NCBI GenBank assembly: GCA_019636795.1
Contig: JAHBWW010000003.1
Coordinates: 434,001 to 498,000 of the forward strand
Source: Phycisphaeraceae bacterium
Lineage (GTDB): Bacteria > Planctomycetota > Phycisphaerae > Phycisphaerales > UBA1924
Direction of reading: 5' to 3'
DNA: 64,000 nucleotides
The translations under genes and the position numbers were made by a program. Positions 1 to 9,145 of the stretch are shown here, in pieces. Each line of letters begins with the position of its first letter. Positions within the stretch are counted from its first letter, which is position 1. The notes below the pieces were generated by a model. The model saw nothing but the letters and a program-made list of their open reading frames with translations, had not been told where the DNA came from and searched no databases.

Positions 1-513
1 CAGATCGACCAACGTCCACTGGCCGTCGGTAGAAACCAAAGGCGTGCGCACTTCGGTGGACTCTACCACATTCCCGTCCTGATTCAGCAGGCGAGCCGTG
101 ATGCAGGCGCGTGCATGCTGCAGATTCTCGGTACGAATCCATCCCGTCACCCTGTAGTCTGCTCCTGGCATGACGCTCATCGCACCAGGCTTGAGAAGCA
201 AACTGGCGCTGCCCCCTCGAACCGGGAGCTTGACCGATGCGGATCCCGAGCGAGCGACGGACTTGTCAAACTCCCCCCCGTTCCAAATTGGAAACCCAGG
301 GCGAATTCGAGGGACAAGCGGATCATGCTGGGCGCGAACCCAGTTGAGGGGAATCGGGAGCGGATTGTCTGGTTCTTCAAAGTCGAACATTCGAACGACG
401 CGCTCGGCGGATCGCGGGCGCTGTACTGCTTCTGGCTGAACGAAGTGCGCAGCGATTGAAGGCGCAAGCATTGCGCTCATTGTCAGCCCAAGGAAACTAT
501 GAACCTGATTCAT
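1..513 (-). CDS. Secreted protein, N-terminal part only (runs off the window), carbohydrate-binding-like fold
   Basis: The reading frame is open from an ATG at 513 to the window edge, giving 171 codons. It begins with a signal-peptide-like segment (MNQVHSFLGLTMSAMLAPSIAA). A low-complexity linker follows, then a region with the feel of a carbohydrate-binding or galactose-binding beta-sandwich: 'VARSGSASVKLPVRGG', 'ADYRVTGWIRTENLQHARA' and 'STDGQWTLVDL'. In such modules the pattern 'GxxSxxL...pgadYrvsgwvrt...ar' is typical. What the missing C-terminal part does cannot be said. The gene is divergent from the flavoenzyme at 594. The frame and signal peptide are seen directly; the fold is inferred from the pattern only. 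Confidence 0.6.
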   Translation of the reverse strand, partial: MNQVHSFLGLTMSAMLAPSIAAHFVQPEAVQRPRSAERVVRMFDFEEPDNPLPIPLNWVRAQHDPLVPRIRPGFPIWNGGEFDKSVARSGSASVKLPVRGGSASLLLKPGAMSVMPGADYRVTGWIRTENLQHARACITARLLNQDGNVVESTEVRTPLVSTDGQWTLVDL

Positions 514-593
514 CGGTGGGAATATCGGCGAGCCGACGAAGGTAGGTCCAGAGACCGTGTCGACGTACATGCCTCGTGATCGGAAATTGCGCA

Positions 594-1307
594 ATGAACA
601 AAAAGGCGAGGCCACAAGATATCATGCGATCGAACACCGAACTGGGGTACGTAGTTCCTATAGGTGCCCCTCATGTGCCTTTGAAGCAGGAACCTCCGAA
701 GGGCTCGGCTGAGGACGAGGCCCGGGTGTTCTACGAGCGCATGAATCTGCGGCGTACGGTGCGGACATTCAGCAATGAGCCTGTGGATCGCGAAGTCATC
801 GAATGGTGCATTCGGGCTGCGGGAACAGCCCCGAGCGGCGCAAACAAGCAGCCTTGGCAGTTTGTCGCGGTGTCGGACCCAGCCATCAAGCGACGTATTC
901 GACTCGGTGCGGAAGAAGAAGAACGGATGTTCTATGAATCACGTGCGTCGGAGCGATGGCTCGAAGATCTGAAGCAGCTTGGGACCGATGCTGACAAACG
1001 ATTTCTGGAAATCGCACCGTGGGTAGTTGTGATTTTTGCACTCAAACACACGAGTGATGGCGGACAGGTTTATTACGCGCAAGAGTCGGTGGGAGTTGCG
1101 ACGGGTCTGTTTATAGCGGCTTGTCATCACGCGGGTCTTGCGACACTGACACACACGCCAAGCCCGATGGGGTTCTTGCGAGAAATCCTCGATCGGCCAT
1201 CGAACGAGAAGCCCTACCTGCTCATGCCTGTTGGGTATCCAACCAAGGATTGCGTGGTGCCAGCGATAACCCGCAAATCGCTCGAAGAGATCAGCACATT
1301 CATGTGA
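594..1307 (+). CDS. Iodotyrosine deiodinase-like nitroreductase-family flavoprotein
   Basis: The 237-residue product is an FMN-dependent enzyme of the nitroreductase superfamily, closest in pattern to iodotyrosine deiodinase (IYD), which reductively removes halogen from halotyrosines. The FMN-binding arginine cluster (RRTVR, residues 53-57) and '[12 protein letters not shown]' (77-88) are present. The three residues that in mammalian IYD hold the amino-acid zwitterion (Glu157, Tyr161, Lys182) appear with the same spacing as Glu110, Tyr114 and Lys135. The C-terminal half keeps the 'GLxTxTxTP' and 'PVGYP' patterns. The ATG at 594 was chosen; a GTG at 576 and an ATG at 624 are possible. It stands alone, convergent with argS. 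Family assignment is firm; halotyrosine as substrate is inferred from the conserved residues. Confidence 0.88.
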   Translation: MNKKARPQDIMRSNTELGYVVPIGAPHVPLKQEPPKGSAEDEARVFYERMNLRRTVRTFSNEPVDREVIEWCIRAAGTAPSGANKQPWQFVAVSDPAIKRRIRLGAEEEERMFYESRASERWLEDLKQLGTDADKRFLEIAPWVVVIFALKHTSDGGQVYYAQESVGVATGLFIAACHHAGLATLTHTPSPMGFLREILDRPSNEKPYLLMPVGYPTKDCVVPAITRKSLEEISTFM

Positions 1308-1320
1308 GCCTCGTCTCGCC

Positions 1321-3156
1321 TCACATGCGTTCGACCGTGGGCAGACCGAGCACATCAAGGCCATCAGCAAGAACGGATGCGACAATCGAGCAGAGCCGCA
1401 AGCGTGAAGCCTGCAACTGCACAGAATCAGCCCGGAGCACCGGGCACCGATCGAAAAACGCGCTGTACGCCGAGGCAAGATCAAAGAGATAGGCGCAGAG
1501 TCGATGCGGTTCGAGAGCATCGGCTGACGCCTGTACGACTTTCGGATAGCGCAAGAGTTCGAGCGCGAGCGTTTTCTCTTCAGGCTCAGAAATGATGATG
1601 ACTGCCTTGGGATCGAGAGTGATATTCTGCTCAGACGCCTTGCGAAAGATGCTGCGTACACGCACGAGCGCATACAGGAGGTACGGCCCGGTGTTGCCCT
1701 CGAATGCCAACATGCGATCGTAGTTGAACGTGTAATCCTTGACGCGATCATTCGAGAGGTCGGCGTACTTGATGGCTGCGATGCCGACAGCCTCGGCGAC
1801 AGTGGTCTGCTCGACGGGGGAAAGATCGCGGCTTCGCTCACGGACCGCAGCAGTCGCTCGTTCGATTGCTTCATCGAGCAGATCAGACAAGCGGACGTTT
1901 TCGCCTGAGCGCGTTTTGAATGGCGCACCGTCGTCGCCGAGTATCGTGCCGAAAGCTGCGTGCTGGAGGTGAGCGGGCTCGGCTCGATCGGGTTGCTGGG
2001 CGTATCCGGCGCGAACTGCCGCACCAAAAACCTGCTTAAAGTGCAGTGATTGACGGATATCGACACAGTACACGACCAGATCGGCTTTGAGTTGCTGCAC
2101 ACGCCGACGGATGGCAGCGATATCGGTGGTCGCGTACAAGAAGCCGCCGTCGCGCTTACGAATAATGCAAGGTTCCCCAATGCCTTCGACGCGCACAATC
2201 ACCGCGCCGTCGGATACCTCGGCAACCTTACGGTTCAGCAGGTCATCGACAATTGGGGCAAGTTCATCGGCATAGGAAGACTCGCCAGCCGAGTGTTCGA
2301 GAGTGATGCGGGTATGAAGCCGAACACACGCACGCATGCATTCCTGCATGGTGATGTCGTAGATCCTTTGCCACATCGCGCGAACTCGTGGGTCGCCGGA
2401 TTGCAAGGCTACGAGTGTGCGCTTCGCACTGGCAAGGTTTTCGTCTGCCTCGGTGTTGATGGCATCAAGTTCCGCGAGGAGTTTGGCGTTTGCGCCGTGG
2501 CGTGCAGCAAAGGCACTGGCTCGGTGCTCGCCGCGGCAGGCGGCCTGGGCTGCCTTGTACCACGTATCGAGATCGGTCAGTGTGAACTGCTGGTTTGCTT
2601 CGAGTGTGCGGAGCAGGCGGTCGGTCACCATGGCTATGGGAAGCCCCCAATCGCCAACATGATTCTGGCGCATGACGTGGTGCCCAAGTCGTTCAAAAAG
2701 ACGTGCGATGGTGTCGCCGATGACGGTCGAGCGGATGTGCCCCACATGCATCTGCTTGGCGAGGTTGACGCCACAGACATCAACAACAACCGTGAGTGGC
2801 GGCTGCACGGGTTCAAGGCCGAGCGATGCCTGCTCGAAGTGTGTCAGCAGATCGGCCAGCGCGCTCGACTTGAGGCGGATGTTGATGAATCCTGGTCCTG
2901 CAATTGAGGCTTCGGTGAGCGGCTCGGCGATATCGGCAACATCGAGATGCTCGATCAATCTCATAGCGATCTGTCGAGGATTCGCACCAATTTTCTTAGC
3001 CAATGGCATTGCTGCATTGGATTGAAAATCGCCAAACTGAGGCTGGCGTGAGGCGCTGATGAGCGGCTCAGCCGTTCCCGCCAGTTCTGGAAAGGCTTGT
3101 CTGAGGGCATGGGTGAAACGCTCGGTCAGAATCGCGAGAGGGTCGAATGTTGCCAT
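1321..3156 (-). CDS. argS: Arginyl-tRNA synthetase
   Basis: This 611-residue class I aminoacyl-tRNA synthetase charges tRNA-Arg in the cytoplasm. The N-terminal ArgRS-specific domain (residues about 5-95, with 'FGDFQSNAAM' and 'AKKIGANPRQIA') precedes the catalytic core. The HIGH motif reads HVGH (137-140) in the familiar 'NLAKQMHVGHIRSTVIGD' context. As in most ArgRS, no canonical KMSKS is present; the equivalent loop lies around 'GDDGAPFKTRSGENVRL'. The C-terminal DALR anticodon-binding domain ends in 'LGLPTVERM', a normal ArgRS ending. Length is slightly above the usual 550-590. It is convergent with the deiodinase-like gene and divergent from the FHA gene, so it is probably transcribed alone. 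Confidence 0.97.
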   Translation of the reverse strand: MATFDPLAILTERFTHALRQAFPELAGTAEPLISASRQPQFGDFQSNAAMPLAKKIGANPRQIAMRLIEHLDVADIAEPLTEASIAGPGFINIRLKSSALADLLTHFEQASLGLEPVQPPLTVVVDVCGVNLAKQMHVGHIRSTVIGDTIARLFERLGHHVMRQNHVGDWGLPIAMVTDRLLRTLEANQQFTLTDLDTWYKAAQAACRGEHRASAFAARHGANAKLLAELDAINTEADENLASAKRTLVALQSGDPRVRAMWQRIYDITMQECMRACVRLHTRITLEHSAGESSYADELAPIVDDLLNRKVAEVSDGAVIVRVEGIGEPCIIRKRDGGFLYATTDIAAIRRRVQQLKADLVVYCVDIRQSLHFKQVFGAAVRAGYAQQPDRAEPAHLQHAAFGTILGDDGAPFKTRSGENVRLSDLLDEAIERATAAVRERSRDLSPVEQTTVAEAVGIAAIKYADLSNDRVKDYTFNYDRMLAFEGNTGPYLLYALVRVRSIFRKASEQNITLDPKAVIIISEPEEKTLALELLRYPKVVQASADALEPHRLCAYLFDLASAYSAFFDRCPVLRADSVQLQASRLRLCSIVASVLADGLDVLGLPTVERM

Positions 3157-3240
3157 AAGCCGAGTGTAGGACGATCAGTAGGCTGCCCTGATCTATGATT
3201 CTCCTCTACGTGGGCTTTGACGTCGAGTGAGGCTTTGTCA

Positions 3241-4011
3241 ATGGCAGATTCGCAGCACATGGTGATTCGCATCTCTCGCAGCAAGCTGGGCGAGGCATTG
3301 ACACTGCGTGTGCATCCCGATGGCACAGTGGAAACCCCCGCGGGATCGCGTCTGGCCATGGGTGAGACATGGAATGCGGACGGCGTTGAGCTGCGAGTTG
3401 GGGCGGATCTCTCGGAGCGCGGCGGGCCCTGGTCAGGGCCGGAGTTGCTCATCATGCAAAGCGAGCGCGATAGAACGATTCGCATGCGGTGTCCGCTGCC
3501 GAACGCTGCCGGCGCGACGCTGATGCTGGGTCGAAGTCGCCGTGCGTGCGATATCGTGGTGTCCGATGAGCATGTCTCGCGGGTGCACCTGAAATTGCAG
3601 GTCGGCGAATCCGGGCACACGATTGAGGATATGGAAAGCAAATGGGGAACCTTGATCAATGGCAAACGTCTGATTGGGCGTCACAATCTGACACATGGCG
3701 ATGAGATTCGGATTGGAACCTCGCTGCTCAAGTACTTGCTGAACTGGGACGGAGGCCAACCAGAACCGATGCCGGAAACAGCATTGACATGGGCGGGTGG
3801 TGCCGAGCCGCAAATGGCCAGCCGCGTGGCGCCGAGAGACAGGGTGGAGCAACTGCCGAGTCGGGCGAGTGGTCGCATGCCGAATGTTGTGCCGCCGATG
3901 GTGCGAGAAAGCGTGCCGCCACTCTGGATTGGCGTGGGTATCGGGCTGATCATCGCGTTGATTGGAATGATCATGTACACAGTGGTTACGCTGCTCTGGC
4001 CGACGGCTTGA
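3241..4011 (+). CDS. FHA-domain protein with C-terminal membrane anchor
   Basis: The 256-residue protein has a forkhead-associated domain at about residues 94-170, which binds phosphothreonine peptides. The signature residues are visible: GRS (97-99), 'HVSRVHLKLQ' (111-120) and the 'GTLINGKRLIG' loop (136-146). A hydrophobic helix at about 224-250 (WIGVGIGLIIALIGMIMYTVV) lies near the C-terminus, so the FHA domain should face the cytoplasm on a tail anchor. The ATG at 3241 was preferred because GTGAGG precedes it; an in-frame TTG lies at 3217. The partner kinase is not adjacent, although a Ser/Thr kinase is encoded at 39710-42193. The first 90 residues match no family I recognise. Confidence 0.88.
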   Translation: MADSQHMVIRISRSKLGEALTLRVHPDGTVETPAGSRLAMGETWNADGVELRVGADLSERGGPWSGPELLIMQSERDRTIRMRCPLPNAAGATLMLGRSRRACDIVVSDEHVSRVHLKLQVGESGHTIEDMESKWGTLINGKRLIGRHNLTHGDEIRIGTSLLKYLLNWDGGQPEPMPETALTWAGGAEPQMASRVAPRDRVEQLPSRASGRMPNVVPPMVRESVPPLWIGVGIGLIIALIGMIMYTVVTLLWPTA

Positions 4012-4074
4012 ATGCCAGCGGGTTGAGATGTCCCTCAATGTGCAGTTGGCCGATTGTGATGCCAAACGTGCGAC

Positions 4075-5400
4075 TCACGCGCGTGGTTCGGGAATAGGTT
4101 TTCCGTGCGGATCAAGCAGCGAAGGCATCAATGGCAATGCCGATTCATCGAGCGGAATGTGCTCAAGTTTTTCGGCAACATCGTGCACATGATCGGGACG
4201 CAGGCCGGCCCTGTCGACGAGATAGGCTTCCCAAAGGCGGTGCTTGCGCACGATGCTCGCGCCTTCGCGCAGTCCTGCCTCAGTCAGGGCTATGCCGCTT
4301 GACATCTTGACGATAAGCCCACTGCGTTCGAGCTCGACGAGTAGCGATTCAAGATGGTCCGAATTATAACGCCATCGCTCTGCTGCAACCGCGAGCGACG
4401 AAGTGCGTTGGCCCGACTCATGCTCGCGATACAGAAACGCCAGCAGATCATCGCGGCGAACTCTCGATGCGAGCCGGCGCGTGTTCAACGCACGAGCAAT
4501 CAACCCGCGCGAAGGCGAGAACACTATAGCGAGCACGAGAAGTACGCCGAGCATGGTTGTCATCATTCCGGATGCGTTGAGATCCACCGGAGCTCCAAGT
4601 GCGATCGGCACGAAAACAGCTGTGGTATAGCCTCCGAGACTCGCAAGCACCGCAATCAGAGCGCTGACTGCGATCTGCGGTGCGAGGCGTTCTGTGAGTA
4701 GTCGTGCTGTCGCTGCAGGCCCTATCAGCATAGCAATTACGAGAATCGAACCCACAGCCTCGAACGCAGCGACCGTTGTGGCTGCAACGAGGAGCATGAG
4801 CAGTACATGCATGATGCCTGGAGAAATGCCCTGGGCAGATGCGAGTTGAGGGTCGAATGCAGCGATGCGCAGTTCCTTGTACATGACGAACACAAAGCTC
4901 ACCACGACTGCAAGCGTTACAGCGAGCACATGAACTTGCCTCGGAAGCAGCCAGACTACACCAGGATCAAGCAGGTCGCTCCACGACATGGTTGATGCCC
5001 AGTTGAGCGATTGAAGCTGACCGTGCAGAACACAATCCGCATCGAGGTCGATTCGGTCGGCTGCGACCTGATGCATGAGAAGGATGCCAACTGCGAACAT
5101 GATGGAAAATGCAACACCCATAGCCGCGCCAGATTCGACACGCCCTGCCCGCCTGATGAGTTCGACGAGGAGAACCGTGATTAACCCGGCGATCAGTGCA
5201 CCTATAAAGACAGGAATCGGTGCACGCGATGATGTCAGGAGAAATGCCACGACGATACCCGGGAGGACTGAATGCGAGATCGCGTCACCCATAAGGCTCA
5301 GCCGACGGAGCACAAGAAAATTACCCAGCAGGCCACAACTTAATGCCGCCAGGAGACCCGCCAGAATCGGCACGAGATCAAGAGAAACAAAGTCGCTCAT
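4075..5400 (-). CDS. mntD: Manganese ABC transporter permease fused to a DtxR-like metal-sensor domain
   Basis: The 441-residue protein is a ZnuB/MntB-type (ABC-3 family) permease with about eight or nine hydrophobic helices over residues 1-290. After 'SPSRGLIARALNTRRL' comes about 140 residues of soluble sequence. This holds a winged-helix-like part ('LLAFLYREHESGQRT' to 'LERSGLIVKMSSG') and the DtxR/MntR metal-binding and dimerisation pattern ('LTEAGLREGASIVRKHRLWE' ... 'HVHDVAEKLEHI'). Family permeases normally end near residue 290. It overlaps the upstream permease by 4 bases (ATGA) and is last in the mntABCD operon. The fusion is seen directly; a regulatory role for the tail is inference. 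Confidence 0.93.
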   Translation of the reverse strand: MSDFVSLDLVPILAGLLAALSCGLLGNFLVLRRLSLMGDAISHSVLPGIVVAFLLTSSRAPIPVFIGALIAGLITVLLVELIRRAGRVESGAAMGVAFSIMFAVGILLMHQVAADRIDLDADCVLHGQLQSLNWASTMSWSDLLDPGVVWLLPRQVHVLAVTLAVVVSFVFVMYKELRIAAFDPQLASAQGISPGIMHVLLMLLVAATTVAAFEAVGSILVIAMLIGPAATARLLTERLAPQIAVSALIAVLASLGGYTTAVFVPIALGAPVDLNASGMMTTMLGVLLVLAIVFSPSRGLIARALNTRRLASRVRRDDLLAFLYREHESGQRTSSLAVAAERWRYNSDHLESLLVELERSGLIVKMSSGIALTEAGLREGASIVRKHRLWEAYLVDRAGLRPDHVHDVAEKLEHIPLDESALPLMPSLLDPHGKPIPEPRA

Positions 5401-6677
5401 GCCGAAACCTCGTTGGCTGCAAGATCGGATTCGAGTCGCTCGATCATGTCGCTTGAGAGTATGTGTTCGACCTGATCGACAGACCAGTCGACATGAGATG
5501 GAGCGACATCAGCAAATGTGATGAGGTACTGCTCCCAGAGGCGATGGTTGCGAGCGACGCGGCGACCGCGTTCAAGCCCGCGCGATGTCAACGTCAATCC
5601 ACTCGGCTGACGCTTCGCCAGACCGGAGAGACACAGATACACCCCGATAGCGCGGCCGGATAGGCCTGAACGCGCTGGAGAAACTGCGTCATTGCTAACC
5701 ATGGATTCAAGTGCGTGATCGGCAGCAAATCGCGTGGCCTGTCGCACACGACGTAAGGACGCGGGCACTATGCCACGTGACGGTGCCATGAGGAGCGACA
5801 GAATAAAGAGCACGCCGGCTGTGAGCACAATGATGGCTCCTGCCGGACTGCGTGGGACTGCTGCAGAGATGGCCGCGCCCACGTACCCACTCAAACCTCC
5901 GATGCAGCCCGCAAGTATGACCATGACGCCGATCGAGTTCGTCCAGAGTCTTGCCGCTGCAGCCGGGATGATGAGCATTGCGACAATGAGGATGATGCCG
6001 ACAGCCTGAAGCCCGGAGACGGTGACAAGCACGACCAGCGCCATGAGCACCATGTCGATACGACGCACAGGCCATCCTGTCACTGCAGCAAAGGGCTCGT
6101 TGAAGCACAGAATCGTGAACTCCTTGAAGAGCAGCAGGCACACGATGACAACCGACAAGAGCACAATCGCCATAGTAATTGCATCAGGTTGAGTCATTGC
6201 AGCGGTTTGGCCATAAATTAAGTGGCTCAGTCCACCGGCAGGCGTGCTGGCAATGCGCGTTGCCAGATCGAGCAGCACGATGCCAACGCCGAAAAACACA
6301 CTGAGCACCATGCCGATGGCGACGTCATCGCGCAGGCGCGTTCTTCGTACGATCTGTTGCACACACCAAACTCCAAGAACGCCGCTGATGGCTGCACCGA
6401 TGAGCAGCAGTGCCACTGCGCGCGCGGAGCCACCCAAAGCGTCGGCAATCAGAAACGCGAGACAAATGCCTGGCAGTGTCGCGTGCCCAAGTGCGTCGGC
6501 CATCAGTGTGCGGTTGCGCAACATCGCAAAACTGCCAACAAGTCCTGCTGCTACACCGAGCATTCCTGCAGCGAACATGACGTACGAGGCGTTATGGGCT
6601 CGACCGAGAAAGACCAGATGCACTTCGCGAAGCGGAAGTATGAGTTGGTCTGCAAGTTCGGCCAATGCTTCGAACAT
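5397..6677 (-). CDS. mntC: Manganese ABC transporter permease with degenerate DtxR-like tail
   Basis: The 426-residue protein is the second ABC-3 family permease of the operon, with multiple hydrophobic helices over about residues 25-315. The C-terminal 100 residues form a soluble extension that keeps the dimerisation-domain pattern of DtxR/MntR proteins ('GLTLTSRGLERGRRVARNHR', then 'LWEQYLITFADVAPSHVDW' and 'VEHIL'). Its winged-helix part looks shortened compared with the partner permease. The start codon overlaps the stop of the ATPase gene by one base (TGATG), indicating translational coupling. The two permeases presumably form a heterodimeric channel. Which of the pair is called C or D is arbitrary. 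Confidence 0.92.
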   Translation of the reverse strand: MFEALAELADQLILPLREVHLVFLGRAHNASYVMFAAGMLGVAAGLVGSFAMLRNRTLMADALGHATLPGICLAFLIADALGGSARAVALLLIGAAISGVLGVWCVQQIVRRTRLRDDVAIGMVLSVFFGVGIVLLDLATRIASTPAGGLSHLIYGQTAAMTQPDAITMAIVLLSVVIVCLLLFKEFTILCFNEPFAAVTGWPVRRIDMVLMALVVLVTVSGLQAVGIILIVAMLIIPAAAARLWTNSIGVMVILAGCIGGLSGYVGAAISAAVPRSPAGAIIVLTAGVLFILSLLMAPSRGIVPASLRRVRQATRFAADHALESMVSNDAVSPARSGLSGRAIGVYLCLSGLAKRQPSGLTLTSRGLERGRRVARNHRLWEQYLITFADVAPSHVDWSVDQVEHILSSDMIERLESDLAANEVSA

Positions 6678-7531
6678 CAGTCCACCCCGCTGCTGCGTGC
6701 GACTGCTTCACTGGCCTGACTCAGCAGGGTCAGGCGACCGCCATACGTTCGGTGAAGGTTGGCAGATGTCATGGTGCTTGACACTGGTCCAGCAGCCACC
6801 ACGCGCATGTTCAGGAGAATGCAGTGTTCGAAGTAATCGTTGACCGTCTGGATATCGTGGTGCACGCAGATGACCGTTTTGCCCGTTGCTCGCAGATCTC
6901 GCAAGACTTCGATGATCGCACGCTCGGTGGCTGCATCAACGCCCGCGAAGGGTTCATCCATGAAATAGAGATCCGCTTCCTGCGCCAGTGCCCTAGCGAG
7001 AAAAACACGCTGCTGCTGCCCGCCGGAGAGTTGACTGATCTGCCTTCCCGCGAGATCAGCCAGACCCACTCGATCAAGGCACGACGTCGCGAATGTTTTG
7101 TGTGCCCGCGAGACGGGGCGAAACCAGCCAATCTTTCGATATCTTCCCATACAAACCACATCAAGTACCGAGACTGGAAAATCCCAATCCACGCTCTCAC
7201 GTTGCGGCATATATCCGATTCGTGATCGCGCGTCACGAAGAGACTGCCCCCAGAAAGCCACTTCACCCGTAGCGCGAGGAACGAGACCCAGACATGCCTT
7301 GATGAATGTGCTCTTGCCGGCACCATTCGGCCCAACAATAGCGATGAGCGACGCGGACGGCGCGTCATAGTCCACATCCCACAGCACAGGCTTGCGATGG
7401 TATGAAACCGTCATGGCGTGAATAGTGAGTGGGCTTGCAGCAGAATGCTCCGGACGAGCGATGACCCGCGCGATTGCCACATCGGGCACCGCCTGAGCAC
7501 GAGCACTCTTCGTCCCGCTCTTGGTACTCAT
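6677..7531 (-). CDS. mntB: Manganese ABC transporter ATPase
   Basis: The 284-residue cytoplasmic ATPase energises the MntCD permeases. It has a Walker A motif (GPNGAGKST, about residues 66-74), the Q-loop in '[18 protein letters not shown]', the ABC signature '[17 protein letters not shown]', Walker B ('[12 protein letters not shown]') and the switch histidine in '[11 protein letters not shown]'. 'MPQRxxVDWDFPVxVxDVVxMGR' is characteristic of the zinc/manganese/iron ABC family. A 35-residue N-terminal extension rich in Ala, Arg and Ser precedes the domain. Its start overlaps the stop of the binding-protein gene by 4 bases (ATGA). Confidence 0.95.
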   Translation of the reverse strand: MSTKSGTKSARAQAVPDVAIARVIARPEHSAASPLTIHAMTVSYHRKPVLWDVDYDAPSASLIAIVGPNGAGKSTFIKACLGLVPRATGEVAFWGQSLRDARSRIGYMPQRESVDWDFPVSVLDVVCMGRYRKIGWFRPVSRAHKTFATSCLDRVGLADLAGRQISQLSGGQQQRVFLARALAQEADLYFMDEPFAGVDAATERAIIEVLRDLRATGKTVICVHHDIQTVNDYFEHCILLNMRVVAAGPVSSTMTSANLHRTYGGRLTLLSQASEAVARSSGVD

Positions 7532-8544
7532 GGGATCGCGACCAATCTGCCGTTGGCACCTCCCGGTGGAACCACGCCTCCAAGCGCTCGAGCGATCGTC
7601 GAGACATTGTGATCGATCATGCCGACGTAGGTACCCTCGTAGGTGCCACGCCGACCCATCGCGTCTGAAAATAGTTCTCCCCCGATACGAACAGTCTTGC
7701 CGCGTGCCCGAACCCCGGCAACCAAGGCCTCAACATTGCGTTCAGCGACAGTGGACTCGACAAACACGGCTCCGACATCACGCTCCACAATCATGCGCAC
7801 CAGCGACTCGATGTGGCGTACTCCTGCTTCGGAGTCGGTGGAAATGCCTTGAATCCCGACAACTTCAAACCCATAGCGACGACCAAAATAGCCGAAAGCG
7901 TCGTGCGCAGAGATCAGAATTCGTGCCGACTCTGGTACCGACGCAAGCACTCGCTCGGCGTAGTCGTGCACATGCTGAATCTGCGCCACCACATCGGCTG
8001 CATTCAAGCGATACACATCGGCTCCGCCCGGATCGAACGCGATCAAGGCATCGCGCACGACCTCAACAGCCTTCATCCAGGCCAAGGGATCCATCCAGAC
8101 ATGCGGATCGGCGTGCCCCTCGTAGCCTTCAGGCTCGATGAGTTCTCTTTCGTCAATCAGTTCCGTCACAGCGTGAACCGGTTTGCCGCTCGATGCGACG
8201 CGAACCAGAGTGTCGGTCATCTTCCCTTCGAGCAGAAGCCCATTGTAAAAGACAATATCCGCATTCATGAGCGCAGCAATATCACTTCGAGTTGGCCTAT
8301 AAAGATGAGGATCAGTACCGGGAGACACCAAGCCTTGAACCTGAGCCCGATCCCCGGCGACGCGCTCAACAATGTCCGTAATCATTCCTATCGTGGTCAC
8401 GACACGATATCGGTTTTCTGCGGCATCGCGCTCCGACTCTGGACCGCGACGGCTGCACGCTGTGAACAGCACGAGTACCGCCATCCCCAACAGGGCCACA
8501 ATGCGCCGTGTATTCACGAACCGCGTGAACTCTGAACTGACCAT
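7528..8544 (-). CDS. mntA: Manganese-binding lipoprotein of the ABC transporter (TroA/PsaA type)
   Basis: The 338-residue extracytoplasmic metal-binding protein delivers metal to MntCD. A lipoprotein signal with lipobox 'LFTAC' lies in the first 35 residues. The four metal ligands of the cluster A-I family are in place: His in '[10 protein letters not shown]', His in 'DPHVWMDPL', Glu in '[13 protein letters not shown]' and Asp in '[10 protein letters not shown]'. A Glu at the third position and no His-rich loop fit Mn/Fe-type proteins (PsaA, TroA) better than ZnuA. The ATG at 8544 was chosen because GGAG stands 7 bases upstream; an upstream in-frame start at 8559 lacks this. An MntR-type operator lies 48-68 bases upstream. 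Confidence 0.94.
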   Translation of the reverse strand: MVSSEFTRFVNTRRIVALLGMAVLVLFTACSRRGPESERDAAENRYRVVTTIGMITDIVERVAGDRAQVQGLVSPGTDPHLYRPTRSDIAALMNADIVFYNGLLLEGKMTDTLVRVASSGKPVHAVTELIDERELIEPEGYEGHADPHVWMDPLAWMKAVEVVRDALIAFDPGGADVYRLNAADVVAQIQHVHDYAERVLASVPESARILISAHDAFGYFGRRYGFEVVGIQGISTDSEAGVRHIESLVRMIVERDVGAVFVESTVAERNVEALVAGVRARGKTVRIGGELFSDAMGRRGTYEGTYVGMIDHNVSTIARALGGVVPPGGANGRLVAIP

Positions 8545-8592
8545 CACCTTGCTCCACAACGGGCGGGTTGCGCCGCCACTCGAAACCCCGCT

Positions 8593-8612
8593 AATGTAGC
8601 ACAGGCTACATT
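8593..8612 (-). promoter_or_regulatory. MntR-type operator upstream of mntABCD
   Basis: There is a perfect 8-bp inverted repeat with a 4-bp centre: AATGTAGC, ACAG, GCTACATT. It closely follows the layout of the enterobacterial MntR box as I remember it (ACATAGC-4-GCTATGT). It lies between mntR and mntA, 48-68 bases before the mntA ATG, where a bound repressor would block transcription of the transporter genes. The palindrome is seen directly; its recognition by the adjacent MntR is inferred from position and similarity. Confidence 0.8.
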
Positions 8613-8647
8613 TAGCGTCTGAAGTGTATCATGCGATTCCGGGTTCG

Positions 8648-9070
8648 TCAAGAGGATGGTTTGTGTGCGTCGGCGATGGCCGCGAAACGGTCCAGTGTCT
8701 TGCGACTGACGTGGTGTTCGATCCCCTCAGCGTCAATCGCAGCGGTTCGTGCGTCTATGCCGATCGCAATCAGAAACCGGTACACGATGTCATGCCTCTG
8801 CCGCGACTCTCGGGCGAGTTTTTGTCCTGCCGCCGTCAGTTCGATCGGGCGATAGGGCTCGGTCGTGACCAGGCCGACACTTTCGAGACGCATGATAATC
8901 CGCGTTACAGTCACATGGCTCACACCAAATCTCGATGCCAGATCGACTACGCGACACTTGCCGAGTTGCTCAATGACTTCAGCGATGGCTTCGACATAGT
9001 CTTCGGCCGTTTCATTGGAGTGGTCCGCACGCGTCTTTCGCATCGCAACCTTGTCAGTGACTCGTTTCAT
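8648..9070 (-). CDS. mntR: Manganese-responsive transcriptional regulator MntR
   Basis: This 140-residue DtxR-family repressor has the layout of E. coli MntR. The winged helix spans about residues 21-80, with the recognition helix in 'RFGVSHVTVTRIIMRL'. The dimerisation domain holds 'QRHDIV' and 'DAEGIEHHVSRKTLDRF'. Equivalents of all six Mn ligands of B. subtilis MntR (D8, E11, H77, E99, E102, H103) are found: D24, E27, H93, E115, E118, H119. Asp at the first position, rather than the Met of DtxR, favours manganese. The ATG at 9070 is preceded by AGGGA; a GTG at 9124 is less likely. It lies directly upstream of mntABCD on the same strand, with the operator between them. Confidence 0.95.
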   Translation of the reverse strand: MKRVTDKVAMRKTRADHSNETAEDYVEAIAEVIEQLGKCRVVDLASRFGVSHVTVTRIIMRLESVGLVTTEPYRPIELTAAGQKLARESRQRHDIVYRFLIAIGIDARTAAIDAEGIEHHVSRKTLDRFAAIADAHKPSS

Positions 9071-9145
9071 CGCAGTGTTCCCTGATCTCTCGTATGCGAA
9101 GCGTTTCACTTGAACAGCGACCACGCTGCGTGAGCATCATCTGAT

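Noticed and set aside
7528..8544. Zinc-binding ZnuA
   Set aside because: No His-rich loop is seen, a Glu takes the third ligand position, and an MntR and MntR-type operator are adjacent.
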